64,000 nt of DNA from a gamma proteobacterium NOR5-3 (GTDB lineage Bacteria > Pseudomonadota > Gammaproteobacteria > Pseudomonadales > Halieaceae), in contig DS999407.1 in assembly GCA_000158155.1 (NCBI GenBank), forward strand, positions 381,087 to 445,086, written 5' to 3'. Both the position numbers and the translations under genes were made by a program. Positions 50,488 through 59,607 of this stretch are shown piece by piece; the stretch's first letter is position 1; every line of letters starts with the position of its first letter. The notes under the pieces were generated by a model. It was not told the origin of the DNA and did not search any database. It saw only the letters and a program-made list of their open reading frames with translations.

Positions 50488-50526
50488 TCGTTCCTCCAGG
50501 GGCGCCGGCACTCCGCTCGCAGGCTC

Positions 50527-50559
50527 AAAAAAAAGCGAGATGAGTGGTTCTCATCTCGC
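50527..50559 (-). terminator. Intrinsic terminator in the carA leader (candidate attenuator)
   Basis: On minus, GCGAGATGAG and CTCATCTCGC (10 bp, perfect) enclose AACCA and are followed by eight T. It ends 40 bp ahead of the carA start codon. The next gene upstream runs the other way, so no other minus-strand gene needs it. A 10-codon frame (ATG at 50733, AAGG before it, ending TAG at 50701) could be a leader peptide, but this is weak. Confidence 0.75.
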
Positions 50560-50674
50560 TTTTCTTGGCTTGTCAATGTACGTTAATGCCGGCAGCTCAG
50601 AATTTTATGTGGTCAAAGGGCACGCTGAACACACAGTTCAGTCGCGGTACGGCAGTGTACGAAATCACCTGTTT

Positions 50675-50688
50675 TCTGTCCAGACAGA
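50675..50688. promoter_or_regulatory. Inverted repeat between carA and the SDR gene
   Basis: TCTGTC-CA-GACAGA, a 6-2-6 inverted repeat 72 bp before the SDR start codon. It could be a repressor site for the divergent pair of units. Confidence 0.35.
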
Positions 50689-50759
50689 TTATCCACAAAC
50701 TAAGTGCCGCCTGAGCCCACTACACCTATCATAGACCTTAAGCAGCACGGATCCCTCAA

Positions 50760-51614
50760 ATGAACTATTTCTCTCAAAAGCATGCCGTCATCACGGGGGC
50801 CGGCTCCGGTATTGGTCGGGCGCTTGCGCAACAGCTCAACGCGTCGGGCTGCCACCTTTACCTTGCAGATATAGACGAGAAGGGCCTCCAAACCACGATC
50901 GATAGCTTTTCTAACGCTGATGCATCTTCTTACGCCACTGTCGTTGACGTATCAGACGCCGATGCGATGCACCGTTGGGCCGCCACTGTTGGCGAAAAAA
51001 CAGCGGCGCTCCACCTCGTGGTGAACAACGCGGGCGTGGATTTAATGGCTTCTGCCACGCAAACAACCCTGGAAGACTTTCATTGGCTCATGAATATCAA
51101 TTTTTGGGGGGTCGTGCACGGCTGCAATGCGTTCGTGCCGGCTTTGGAAAAATCAGCACGCAGCCATCTGGTCAACATTTCTTCTGTGTTCGGTCTCGTT
51201 GCCGTACCCAATCAATCTGCGTACAACGCGGCCAAATTTGCCGTTCGTGGGTACAGCGAGTCTTTACGCCAGGAACTGGACCTTGCCAACAGTCCCATAA
51301 AGCTGTGCTGCGTACATCCCGGGGGCATCGACACCAATATCGCCAGACGCGCTCGCAATGTGGATCCCGCAGCGACACCAGAATCACAGCAGGCGATGTT
51401 TGCTCCCCATGTGCGCACCAGTGCTGATGAAGCTGCCCGGCGCATCCTGCGCGCTGCAGAGAAAGGACAGCGACGACTGCTCATCGGCAGCGATGCGCGA
51501 TTTATCGACTGGATTGTGAGGTTGTTTCCCACGGCTTACGCGCGATTTTTTCCCAGCGACGTAGCGGCCAACACGGCAGCGGACGCTGCAAACAGCGCTG
51601 TGGATACTCCATGA
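50760..51614 (+). CDS. Short-chain dehydrogenase/reductase
   Basis: A 284-residue NAD(P)-dependent SDR of the classical type. The cofactor loop is ITGAGSGIGRAL (Gly-rich), then NNAGV, the catalytic Ser in NISSVFG and YNAAKFAVRGYSE with Tyr and Lys. The substrate is unknown. The MFS gene follows with an ATGA overlap, so the pair may act on and move the same compound. Confidence 0.88.
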   Translation: MNYFSQKHAVITGAGSGIGRALAQQLNASGCHLYLADIDEKGLQTTIDSFSNADASSYATVVDVSDADAMHRWAATVGEKTAALHLVVNNAGVDLMASATQTTLEDFHWLMNINFWGVVHGCNAFVPALEKSARSHLVNISSVFGLVAVPNQSAYNAAKFAVRGYSESLRQELDLANSPIKLCCVHPGGIDTNIARRARNVDPAATPESQQAMFAPHVRTSADEAARRILRAAEKGQRRLLIGSDARFIDWIVRLFPTAYARFFPSDVAANTAADAANSAVDTP

Positions 51615-52801
51615 AAGAAACCCTGACTCGCCGGCAGCTATTGGTGCTCATTGCAGCACTGATGGCGACAGGCATTGGTCAATCATTGGTGTTTGCGATT
51701 TTGGCGCCTCTCGGCCGCGAGGTCGACCTGGCAGAAGTCCAGATAACCTCAATCATCGCACTCTCGGCGCTGGTGTTTGCAGTGGCTTCGCCGTACTGGG
51801 GCCGGTTATCTGACAAAGTGGGTCGCAAGCCCGTGATTCTCATCGGCCTTATCGGCTACACCGTGGGCACGCTTCTGTTTACCTCGGTGTTTATGGCGGG
51901 ACTCACCGGCGTACTGTCCGGTCTGTCGCTCTACGCGGTCGCGCTCGTGGCACGCTGCAGCCAGTCGGTCGTGATGTCTGCCACCAGCCCATCAACCACG
52001 GCCTACGCTGCGGACAGCACCAGTACCGCCGAGCGCACGGCGGCCATGGCCAAACTGGGGACCGCAAACAGTCTGGGCATGATTCTTGGGCCCGCCGTGA
52101 GCGGCGCGTTGGCAACACTGGGACTCTTGGCACCGCTGTATTTTGCCGGCGCCCTGGCGGCGGCGGCAGCGATACTGGTGTGGCGAGCCTTACCGGGCAT
52201 TCCCGCACCGCAAAGACTCAGCCATGACCGTCCGCGGCGCATGCGCTTTTTGGATGTTCGTATTCGGCGGTTTGCCCTTACGGCTATCGCCCTGTTTACC
52301 GGCTTTTCGGCGATTCAACAAACTCTGGGGTTTCAGCTTCAGGATCAACTATCGCTAACAGGCGTCCAAACCGCGCAATACACCGGCGCCGCCCTGATGG
52401 TCTCGGCGGTATTCACCTTTATCGTACAGGTAACGGCCATGCAGCGCCTGAAGCTACCGCCGCACATCTTTGTGCGAACCGGTCTGGGCTGTATGGCTTT
52501 GGGATCCTTACTCATCGCAGGCTTTGCCAACTTCACGATGCTGGCATTTGGCATGGCCTTGCTGGGCACGGGTCTGGGTTTGTCCATGCCAGCGATCACC
52601 GCCGGCGCCTCCATTGCCGTGAGTTCACAGGAGCAAGGTGGCGCTGCGGGCGTTATTTCTGCCTGCCCTGCGGTGGGTTTTGTCAGCGGGCCGATCATCG
52701 GAGGACTGCTGTATCCCCTGGCGCCCTTTGGTCCAGCGCTATTCTCGGCGCTGGTATTCGCCGGCACCATCGCCTTCCTGTACGGAACCTCTAAACGCTA
52801 G
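51611..52801 (+). CDS. MFS transporter
   Basis: A 396-residue inner-membrane transporter with 12 predicted membrane segments. The cytosolic loop 2-3 motif PYWGRLSDKVGRKPVI matches the conserved GxxxDxxGRR/K pattern, and the antiporter-type motif GPAVSGAL is near helix 5. It resembles drug or metabolite exporters of the DHA1 type. Substrate unknown. It converges on the thioesterase gene, with a 4-bp overlap. Confidence 0.87.
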   Translation: MKETLTRRQLLVLIAALMATGIGQSLVFAILAPLGREVDLAEVQITSIIALSALVFAVASPYWGRLSDKVGRKPVILIGLIGYTVGTLLFTSVFMAGLTGVLSGLSLYAVALVARCSQSVVMSATSPSTTAYAADSTSTAERTAAMAKLGTANSLGMILGPAVSGALATLGLLAPLYFAGALAAAAAILVWRALPGIPAPQRLSHDRPRRMRFLDVRIRRFALTAIALFTGFSAIQQTLGFQLQDQLSLTGVQTAQYTGAALMVSAVFTFIVQVTAMQRLKLPPHIFVRTGLGCMALGSLLIAGFANFTMLAFGMALLGTGLGLSMPAITAGASIAVSSQEQGGAAGVISACPAVGFVSGPIIGGLLYPLAPFGPALFSALVFAGTIAFLYGTSKR

Positions 52802-53238
52802 CTGGCAACTGCAATCGCCGCCAGCGCTTCTCGCATCGCCGGGGGAATGGGCACCGGCCGACCGGTGGCTCGGTTCACAAACACGTGAGTGAAGGTGCCA
52901 TTGGCACAGGCCTGATCGTCACCTTCACGAAAAATACCAATGCCGTACTGCACAGAGCTGTTTCCAAGACGGTCGACTCTGAGTGCACCCTGTAACGCTT
53001 CCGGGTAGGCCACCGGGGTGTAATAGTCACAGGCGGAGTTCACCACCAGCCCCACCGTATCGCCGTTGTGGATATCCAGACCGCCCTCGTCAATAAGATA
53101 CCGATTGGCTACGGAATCGAAATAGCTGTAATAGATTACGTTGTTAACGTGTCCGTAAATGTCGTTGTCCGACCAGCGCGTAGTTATCGCCGTAAACCAC
53201 GGATAGTCCTTGCGCGATGGGGCTTCTGCTTTCGGCAT
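52798..53238 (-). CDS. Acyl-CoA thioesterase, 4HBT hotdog family
   Basis: A 146-residue single hotdog domain. RWSDNDIYGHVNNVIYYSYFD carries the active-site Asp and the GHVNN loop of the YbgC/FadM type; the later strand AVDFR-like region (GALRVDRLGNSSVQYG) fits. It likely frees CoA from an acyl intermediate of the upstream pathway. It is the last gene of the minus-strand acyl-CoA operon, 12 bp after the alcohol dehydrogenase. Confidence 0.85.
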   Translation of the reverse strand: MPKAEAPSRKDYPWFTAITTRWSDNDIYGHVNNVIYYSYFDSVANRYLIDEGGLDIHNGDTVGLVVNSACDYYTPVAYPEALQGALRVDRLGNSSVQYGIGIFREGDDQACANGTFTHVFVNRATGRPVPIPPAMREALAAIAVAS

Positions 53239-53250
53239 GGTCCTACCTAG

Positions 53251-54417
53251 CTACGGTGACGCCCGAAATGCGGAGCGATAGATACCAAGGGCATCGTCGT
53301 AACTCACATCCCGGGGATTATTAACAAGCAGCCGTGTTTGCAGCATCGCATCCTGGGCCAGGGTCTCCAGACTATCCTCACGAACACCCGCTTCAGTGAG
53401 AGTGGCAGGTAAGGACAGTTCATCAATCACTGCCTCAAGTGCGGCAATCAAAGCCTCGGCCCGCGCTTCCTCGCTTCCAGTCACCGGCGCGCCCACCACT
53501 AACTCCGCAAGCTCGGCATAGAGGCTCACCGCGTCCGGCAGGTTGAATCGGAGCACCGCCGGCAGAACCAGCGAGTTACTCAAGCCATGGGGGATGTGAT
53601 AGTGCCCGCCCAGCGGATAGGCCAGAGCGTGCACTGCCGCTACCGGCGCGTTGGCAAAAGCCTGCCCGGCCTGCATAGCCCCCAGGAGCATTGCTCCCCG
53701 GGCATCACGCTGGCGCCCATCGTGAACAGCAGTACGAATGTTTCGAGACAGCAAAGCCAGAGCGCTGCGTGCCAGATTGTCCGATACGGGATTCTTCTTG
53801 ATCCTGGACGTGTAGGCCTCGATGGCGTGCACCATGGCATCAACGCCGGTCATGGCGGTGATTTTCGGCGGCAAACCCAAGGTAAGGTCAGCATCAAGAA
53901 CGGCAATATCGGGTAGCAACACCGATGAGCTCACGCCGGCCTTGGTGGTCTCGCCCGTGGTAATCACGGCGACGGGGGTGACCTCGGAGCCAGTTCCCGC
54001 GGTGGTTGGAACCAGGATAAGCGGCAATCGTCCGCCCGCGACTTGCTCCACGCCGTACATATCAGCTAGCGGCTGATCGCTGCACAACAGCGCTGCCGCC
54101 ACCTTGGCCACATCCATAGAGCTGCCACCGCCCACGGCTATCACGCCATCAGCACCAGCAGCCTTACCTGCAACAGCCGCAGCGAGCACCACCGCCTCTG
54201 GCGGGTCCTCGCTCACTTTCGCAAACAGCGTCACCGAGATACCTGCAGCGCCGAGAGCATTCTGCACCGGGCCGATGAGACCGATGGACACCAGCCCCGG
54301 ATCGGTGACCAGCAGCACGTTTTCGATGCCGAGCCTGGCGCAGTGCGCAGCGAGCTTCAGGGCCTCGCCATTGCCACTTACAACGCTTGCGACGGTATTA
54401 AAAGTAAATGGCTGCAT
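53251..54417 (-). CDS. Iron-containing alcohol dehydrogenase
   Basis: A 388-residue group III alcohol dehydrogenase. GVIAVGGGSSMDVAKV binds the nucleotide, TTAGTGSEVTPVAVIT is typical, and the metal site is formed by DAMVHAIEAY (Asp, His) and the His residues in LAYPLGGHYHIPHGLSNS. It oxidises an alcohol or reduces an aldehyde or ketone; the true substrate is unknown. It lies 7 bp after the quinone oxidoreductase gene, in the same operon. Confidence 0.87.
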   Translation of the reverse strand: MQPFTFNTVASVVSGNGEALKLAAHCARLGIENVLLVTDPGLVSIGLIGPVQNALGAAGISVTLFAKVSEDPPEAVVLAAAVAGKAAGADGVIAVGGGSSMDVAKVAAALLCSDQPLADMYGVEQVAGGRLPLILVPTTAGTGSEVTPVAVITTGETTKAGVSSSVLLPDIAVLDADLTLGLPPKITAMTGVDAMVHAIEAYTSRIKKNPVSDNLARSALALLSRNIRTAVHDGRQRDARGAMLLGAMQAGQAFANAPVAAVHALAYPLGGHYHIPHGLSNSLVLPAVLRFNLPDAVSLYAELAELVVGAPVTGSEEARAEALIAALEAVIDELSLPATLTEAGVREDSLETLAQDAMLQTRLLVNNPRDVSYDDALGIYRSAFRASP

Positions 54418-54424
54418 ACTGCGC

Positions 54425-55405
54425 TTACTCCATGGTCAAAATGACCTTGCCCCGGGCCAGTCGACCGGTCATAACATCGTAGGCTTTTTCATAGTCCTCG
54501 AGCGCGAAGACGTCATTGATAGCCGGCTTGAGCTTACCCTCGGCAAACAGGCCCCAGAGCTCTTTAATGTTTTGCAGATGTACCGCAGGCTCTTCGGCAA
54601 TAAAGCGGCCCCAGAACACCCCAACAATAGAGCAACCCTTAAGCAGAGCAAGATTCAGGGGGATCTCAGGTATGGGCCCGCTCGCGAATCCAATCACCAG
54701 ATAGCGGCCGTTCCAGGCCATGCCGCGCAGCGCAGGCTCTGCGTAATCGCCGCCCACGGGGTCGTAGACAACGTCTACGCCTTTGCCGCCCGTTAACTCT
54801 TTTACGGCCGTCTTGAGATCCTGCTCGCTGTAATTGATAGTCTCGTCGGCGCCGAGTTCACGACACATAGCGAGCTTTTCTTCGGAGCTTGCGGCAGCGA
54901 TGACTTTAGCGCCCATGAGCTTACCCAGCTCCACCGCTGTGGATCCCACTCCACCCGCAGCGCCGAGCACTAACAGGGTCTCGCCTTCTTTGAGATTGGC
55001 ACGCTGCTTGAGCGCGTGGTAGGACGTGAAATAGGTCATGGCAACGCCGGCCGCCTGCTTAAAATCCAGGCCCTCAGGCATCGGCATGACTGCATTGTGA
55101 TCCACGGCGATCTGATCCCGGAAGCAACCGCTGCCGGTCATGGCAATCACTTTGTCGCCGACCTTGTAACGATCAACCCCTTCACCTACCGACAACACGA
55201 CCCCGGCACACTCACCGCCCGGAGAGAATGGCATATCGGGTTGAAACTGGTACTTACCCTGAATAATCAGCACGTCCGGAAAATTCAGCCCGGCTGCCTT
55301 AATGTCGATAACAACCTGGCCAGCCTCGGCTGTCGGCTCAACATGATCCGTAACAAGCTGCAGTTTGTCCGCCATTCCATGCTCGGTACACAGTAGTGCG
55401 CGCAT
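54425..55405 (-). CDS. Zinc-free quinone oxidoreductase (NADPH:quinone reductase family)
   Basis: A 326-residue medium-chain dehydrogenase without the structural zinc loop. NFPDVLIIQGKYQFQPDMPF is the family N-terminal motif, GVAMTYFTSYHAL follows and LVLGAAGGVGSTAVELGKLM is the NADPH loop. Close relatives reduce quinones or enoyl compounds. The start is the ATG before RALLCTEHG, with GGAG upstream; the longer frame runs through a repeat element and is rejected. Confidence 0.87.
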   Translation of the reverse strand: MRALLCTEHGMADKLQLVTDHVEPTAEAGQVVIDIKAAGLNFPDVLIIQGKYQFQPDMPFSPGGECAGVVLSVGEGVDRYKVGDKVIAMTGSGCFRDQIAVDHNAVMPMPEGLDFKQAAGVAMTYFTSYHALKQRANLKEGETLLVLGAAGGVGSTAVELGKLMGAKVIAAASSEEKLAMCRELGADETINYSEQDLKTAVKELTGGKGVDVVYDPVGGDYAEPALRGMAWNGRYLVIGFASGPIPEIPLNLALLKGCSIVGVFWGRFIAEEPAVHLQNIKELWGLFAEGKLKPAINDVFALEDYEKAYDVMTGRLARGKVILTME

Positions 55406-55453
55406 CTTTAAATCTCCTTCAACTAGCAAATTGCAATCAGAACGCCGCCGCAC

Positions 55454-55554
55454 GCATCCCTGGGGTGTTCGCGGAACGCCAAAAAGCGTCATCCATGACA
55501 GGCTCGGCGCTCGCCATCCATGGCTCGCGACGTCCGCGCACACCCCAGGGATGC
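55454..55554. repeat. Long inverted repeat element between thiolase and quinone oxidoreductase
   Basis: GCATCCCTGGGGTGT plus xCGCGGA (22 bp, one mismatch) at 55454-55475 and, inverted, at 55533-55554. The 57 bp between hold smaller palindromes: GTCATCCATGAC (55488-55499), GCCATCCATGGC (55513-55524) and an ACGC/GCGT stem. This layout is like a REP/BIME or a short non-autonomous element. No second copy was noticed in the window. Confidence 0.7.
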
Positions 55555-55574
55555 GCACGGCTTAATGCCAGGAA

Positions 55575-56753
55575 TTACAGTACTTCGAAGAGTCCTGCCG
55601 CACCCATGCCACCGCCAACACACATAGTGATGACAACGTACTTAACACCGCGGCGCTTACCTTCGATGAGTGCATGACCAATCATGCGCGACCCGCTCAT
55701 ACCGTAAGGGTGACCAATGGCAATGGCACCGCCGCTGACGTTGAGCTTGTCGTTGTCGATACCCAATACATCACGACAGTGCAGTACCTGTACCGCAAAG
55801 GCTTCGTTGAGCTCCCAAAGACCGATGTCGTCAACCGTCAGGCCATGCTGTTTAAGCAGTTTGGGCACCGCATAGATAGGACCAATACCCATTTCGTCGG
55901 GCTCAAGACCGGCTACCGCAATACCACGATAAAGTCCCAGGGGCTCAAGACCGCGCTGCTCGGCAAGCTTGGAATCCATAATCAGTTGCGCCGATGCGCC
56001 ATCAGACAGCTGCGAGGCATTACCGGCGGTAATGGTGCCGCCTTCGATCACAGTCTTGAGGCCGGCAAGCGCTTCTGGAGTCGTGGCGCGAATACCCTCG
56101 TCGCGGCTCACCGTGGCTTCTGCTTCGGACTGCTCGCCCGTTTCCTTGTTCCACACAATGCGCTTGCAGGTGACCGGCGTCAGCTCCGCATCGTAACGAC
56201 CCTGCTCGTAGGCTTCGGCCACACGCTGCTGTGATTGCAGACCATACTCATCCATGGCGTCCCGGCTGATACCGTAACGTTTGGCGACGGTTTCCGCCGT
56301 CTGCAGCATGGGCATATAAATGTGAGGATGCATGGCGACCAGTTCCGGATCTGCGGCGCGGTGCAGGTTCATATGCTCGTTTTGCACCAGAGAGATGGAG
56401 TCAAGACCACCACCCACAACGATATCCATGCCGTCATACATCACCTGCTTGGCAGCGGTGGCTACCGCCATGAGACCCGACGAACACTGACGATCGATGG
56501 TCATACCCGATACGGTTACGGGCAAACCGGCACGCAGCGCAATCTGCCGCGCCACGTTCTGACCGCCGGTTCCCTGCTGCAGGGCTGCGCCCATGATGAC
56601 GTCTTCGATTTCACCGGGCTCAACGCCGGCACGACGTACCGCTTCGCTAACCGCGGCCGCTCCCAGTGTTGGGGCAGGCAGATTATTAAACCCACCGCGA
56701 TAGGCTTTGGCGATCGGTGTTCTTGCTGTCGATACGATAACTGCTTCTTTCAT
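55575..56753 (-). CDS. Acetyl-CoA acyltransferase (thiolase)
   Basis: A 392-residue degradative-type thiolase that ends a beta-oxidation round by splitting 3-ketoacyl-CoA. The nucleophile Cys lies in [12 protein letters not shown], and [13 protein letters not shown] (His) and [14 protein letters not shown] (second Cys) complete the site. The start is the ATG before [16 protein letters not shown]; the 23 codons upstream hold a hairpin region and are rejected. It lies 69 bp after the dehydrogenase gene of the same operon. Confidence 0.93.
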   Translation of the reverse strand: MKEAVIVSTARTPIAKAYRGGFNNLPAPTLGAAAVSEAVRRAGVEPGEIEDVIMGAALQQGTGGQNVARQIALRAGLPVTVSGMTIDRQCSSGLMAVATAAKQVMYDGMDIVVGGGLDSISLVQNEHMNLHRAADPELVAMHPHIYMPMLQTAETVAKRYGISRDAMDEYGLQSQQRVAEAYEQGRYDAELTPVTCKRIVWNKETGEQSEAEATVSRDEGIRATTPEALAGLKTVIEGGTITAGNASQLSDGASAQLIMDSKLAEQRGLEPLGLYRGIAVAGLEPDEMGIGPIYAVPKLLKQHGLTVDDIGLWELNEAFAVQVLHCRDVLGIDNDKLNVSGGAIAIGHPYGMSGSRMIGHALIEGKRRGVKYVVITMCVGGGMGAAGLFEVL

Positions 56754-56800
56754 GTTCAATGTCCTCAGGGCGGTGAAACCACCGCCACTCAATGTAGGTT

Positions 56801-56816
56801 GCGCCCCGCGGGGCGC
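56801..56816. repeat. Perfect GC palindrome upstream of the thiolase gene
   Basis: GCGCCCCGCGGGGCGC, a 16-bp palindrome, just after the SDR stop codon. A second stem, GGCGGT/ACCGCC (56769-56786), follows on minus. No T run is present, so they more likely stabilise or process the operon mRNA than end it. Confidence 0.55.
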
Positions 56817-56822
56817 GATCAA

Positions 56823-57743
56823 TTAGTCGAGGGAAATGCCAAGGCCGGCAGCGGCTTTAGTGAGCATCTTTCCGGTTTGTTCAAAGCCTGCCTGCAACGC
56901 CCGCTCGCCTTCCGGTGCAGTGATGGTGTCCCAGTGCGCGGCAATGCCCTCGGGTGTTTGCTCTTCTGGCGTGAGCCAGCAGCCATCCGTCTCCACAATC
57001 TTGGCAACCGCATAAGAACCGGCGCCCGCACAAAGAATGGTGCGATTGGGGCTGTCTTCACTGACCAGGTACAACACCGCAGGCGTCACGGTCTCGGGAG
57101 TCAGGAGTTCGAATACTTTCTCAGGCATTAAACCCTCAGTCATGCGCGTTCCCGCGGTAGGAGCCAGTGCATTCATGCGAATGTTGTACTTGGCGCCCTC
57201 TTGAACCAGGGTGTTCATCATGCCGATTACACCCATCTTGGCTGAACCATAGTTGGTCTGACCGAAGTTGCCATACAGACCGGAAGACGAGGTGGTCACA
57301 ACGATGCGGCCGTACTCCTGCTCCTTCATGATCTCCCAACAGGCGCGGGTGCAGTACACGCTACCCATGAGGTGCACGTTCAACACCAGCTGAAAATCTT
57401 CCATGGAGCCTTTGATAAAGCTTTTATCGCGAAGGATGCCTGCGTTGTTAACGAGAATATCGACGCGACCCCACTTTTCCATGGCCGCTGCTACCATCGC
57501 CTCTACTTCGGCATAGTTAGCAACATTAGCCCCGTTAGCCATCGCCTCACCACCGGCCGCTTCAATCTCTGCTACCACTGCCAGCGCCGCCTCAGAAGAA
57601 GCACCCGTGCCGTCTTTGGCACCACCGAGGTCATTAACCACTACTTTGGCACCACGCTTGGCAAGCTCAATAGCGTGGCTGCGGCCCAGGCCCTGGCCTG
57701 CGCCGGTAACAATAGCTACTCGACCGTCATAACGAATCGTCAT
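56823..57743 (-). CDS. SDR family 3-hydroxyacyl-CoA dehydrogenase, HSD17B4/MFE-2-like
   Basis: A 306-residue SDR that closely resembles the dehydrogenase part of the peroxisomal multifunctional enzyme type 2. VTGAGQGLGRSHA is the NAD loop, VVVNDLGG and NNAGILRDKSF are typical of HSD17B4, and SSSGLYGNFGQTNYGSAKMG holds the Ser-Tyr-Lys triad. It should oxidise (R)-3-hydroxyacyl-CoA. The MaoC gene lies 24 bp upstream and supplies the matching hydratase. AAGGAG lies 9 bp before the ATG; the TTG two codons earlier is too close to it. Confidence 0.9.
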   Translation of the reverse strand: MTIRYDGRVAIVTGAGQGLGRSHAIELAKRGAKVVVNDLGGAKDGTGASSEAALAVVAEIEAAGGEAMANGANVANYAEVEAMVAAAMEKWGRVDILVNNAGILRDKSFIKGSMEDFQLVLNVHLMGSVYCTRACWEIMKEQEYGRIVVTTSSSGLYGNFGQTNYGSAKMGVIGMMNTLVQEGAKYNIRMNALAPTAGTRMTEGLMPEKVFELLTPETVTPAVLYLVSEDSPNRTILCAGAGSYAVAKIVETDGCWLTPEEQTPEGIAAHWDTITAPEGERALQAGFEQTGKMLTKAAAGLGISLD

Positions 57744-57767
57744 TCTCAATTACTCCTTGTGTATGTG

Positions 57768-58229
57768 TCAGGCGCAGACAAGCATGGTGAGAGTCTCGGC
57801 CACGAGTGCCGGCGTTTCTTCACCTTCAATCTCTACGGTAACCGACGAGGTCAGCAGGAATCGGTTGTCGTCCTTCTGGTCTACATTGACCAATTCGGTG
57901 TGAGCGCGAATCTTTTTACCGGCGCGCACTGGAGCGAGAAAACGCACCTTGTTCATGCCGTAGTTGATCCCCATCATCACGTTCTCTGGCACCACGCCCT
58001 GACCCTCACTGAGCTTGGGAAGCATGGACAGTGACAGAAACCCGTGCGCGATGGTTCCGCCGAAAGGAGTCTGTGCTGCTTTTTCTTCATCCAGATGGAT
58101 GAACTGATGATCTTCGGTGCAATCCGCGAAGGCATTGATCCGCCCCTGGTCCATGGTCACCCAATCACTGGTAGTTTTTGTGCCGACCTCATCAACCAGC
58201 TGATCTTTTGGAACTACTTTAATACCCAT
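57768..58229 (-). CDS. MaoC-like (R)-specific enoyl-CoA hydratase
   Basis: A 153-residue hotdog hydratase. FADCTEDHQFIHLDEE carries the catalytic Asp and His of the hydratase 2 motif, and GGTIAHGFLSLSML is the second family signature. It adds water to enoyl-CoA to give the (R)-3-hydroxy form. Together with the next gene it makes a split MFE-2. Confidence 0.9.
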   Translation of the reverse strand: MGIKVVPKDQLVDEVGTKTTSDWVTMDQGRINAFADCTEDHQFIHLDEEKAAQTPFGGTIAHGFLSLSMLPKLSEGQGVVPENVMMGINYGMNKVRFLAPVRAGKKIRAHTELVNVDQKDDNRFLLTSSVTVEIEGEETPALVAETLTMLVCA

Positions 58230-58297
58230 GTTCTCTCACCTTTTTAACCATTAAATTTTCACCAAATCACTCTGCGCCACTCGCTGATCACCGTGCA

Positions 58298-59548
58298 TCA
58301 GCCATCTCTGAATGTGGCGTTTACCGGCTCCTGATCCATGTACTTTTTGAATTCGTTGCGTCCTACCACCATGCGGTGAACCGCATCGGGGCCATCTGCA
58401 AGACGCAGGGTGCGCTGTCCCATGTACATGGTCGCCAGCGGCGTATCCTGGGATACACCCAAACCACCAAACATCTGGATAGCCTCGTCAATAACCTTCA
58501 ACGTCACGTTAGGCACAGCGGTTTTGATCATAGAAATCCAGACGCGCGCCTCTTTGGGATCAACGTTATCCATCATCCAGGCCGTCTTGAGCGTTAACAG
58601 GCGCGCCTGCTCGATGTCCATACGCGCGTTGGCCACAATGTCGATATTGCCGCCCAAACGGGCCAGGGGCTTGCCAAAGGCCACTCGGGTGGTTGCTCTT
58701 TGACACATGAGCTCCAATGCACGCTCCGCTGCACCCAGGGCACGCATACAGTGGTGAATACGGCCCGGTCCGAGACGCCCCTGGGAGATTTCAAAACCCC
58801 GACCAGCGCCCAGAATCACGTTGTCTTTGGGTACGCGTACATCCTTGAAAGTCAGTTGCATGTGCCCGTGTGGCGCGTCATCCATAGAGAACACCTGCAT
58901 GGGCCGGACGATTTCCACTCCCGGCGTATCCATGGGCACTAATATCTGGGACTGCTGCTTATGCTTGGCGGCATCCGGATCGGTCTTGACCATGACAATC
59001 ATGATCTTGCAACGTGGATCGCCCGCACCCGAAATCCAGTGCTTTTCGCCATTGATGACCCACTCGTCACCTTCTAGCACAGCCCGGGTGCTGATGTTGG
59101 TAGCATCCGAAGACGCTACGCCTGGCTCAGTCATGGCATAAGCACTGCGGATTTCCCCGTTCAATAAGGGCGTGAGCCATTGGGCTTTCTGCGCCTCACT
59201 GCCGTACTTGGTGAGCACTTCCATGTTGCCCGTGTCCGGCGCGGCGCAGTTAAAGGATTCCGCCGCCAAATGCGAACGGCCCATCTGCTCAGCCAGATAC
59301 GCATACTCAACGGTGGTCAAGCCGCTGCTTTGCTCCCCCTCGGTGAGAAAGAAATTCCACAAACCCTGAGCCCGGGCCTTGGATTTCAGCGTCTCGATAA
59401 TCTCGGTCTGACGCGCGGTGAACTGCCAGCGATCACCGGTGGCGATTTCTTTAGCGTATTCGCTTTCGACAGGTACCACTTCGTTGTCGATAAAGTTCTT
59501 CACGCTCTCCAATAGTGGCGCGACTTTTTCCGATATTCCCAGGTCCAT
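58298..59548 (-). CDS. Acyl-CoA dehydrogenase, ACAD10/11-like
   Basis: A 416-residue FAD enzyme. AYAMTEPGVASSDATNI and HWISGAGDPRCKIMIVM are the flavin-binding motifs; GRIHHCMRALGAAERAL and TRVAFGKPLA continue it. Near the C-terminus RLADGPDAVHR stands where classical members have the catalytic Glu, a pattern I associate with ACAD10/11. No kinase domain is fused. It is the fourth gene of the operon. Confidence 0.88.
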   Translation of the reverse strand: MDLGISEKVAPLLESVKNFIDNEVVPVESEYAKEIATGDRWQFTARQTEIIETLKSKARAQGLWNFFLTEGEQSSGLTTVEYAYLAEQMGRSHLAAESFNCAAPDTGNMEVLTKYGSEAQKAQWLTPLLNGEIRSAYAMTEPGVASSDATNISTRAVLEGDEWVINGEKHWISGAGDPRCKIMIVMVKTDPDAAKHKQQSQILVPMDTPGVEIVRPMQVFSMDDAPHGHMQLTFKDVRVPKDNVILGAGRGFEISQGRLGPGRIHHCMRALGAAERALELMCQRATTRVAFGKPLARLGGNIDIVANARMDIEQARLLTLKTAWMMDNVDPKEARVWISMIKTAVPNVTLKVIDEAIQMFGGLGVSQDTPLATMYMGQRTLRLADGPDAVHRMVVGRNEFKKYMDQEPVNATFRDG

Positions 59549-59607
59549 GACCCATTCTCCTTGCGTGTGCGCCCCGCCAAGAATTGCGGGGCAGTAGAAT
59601 GATGCGC

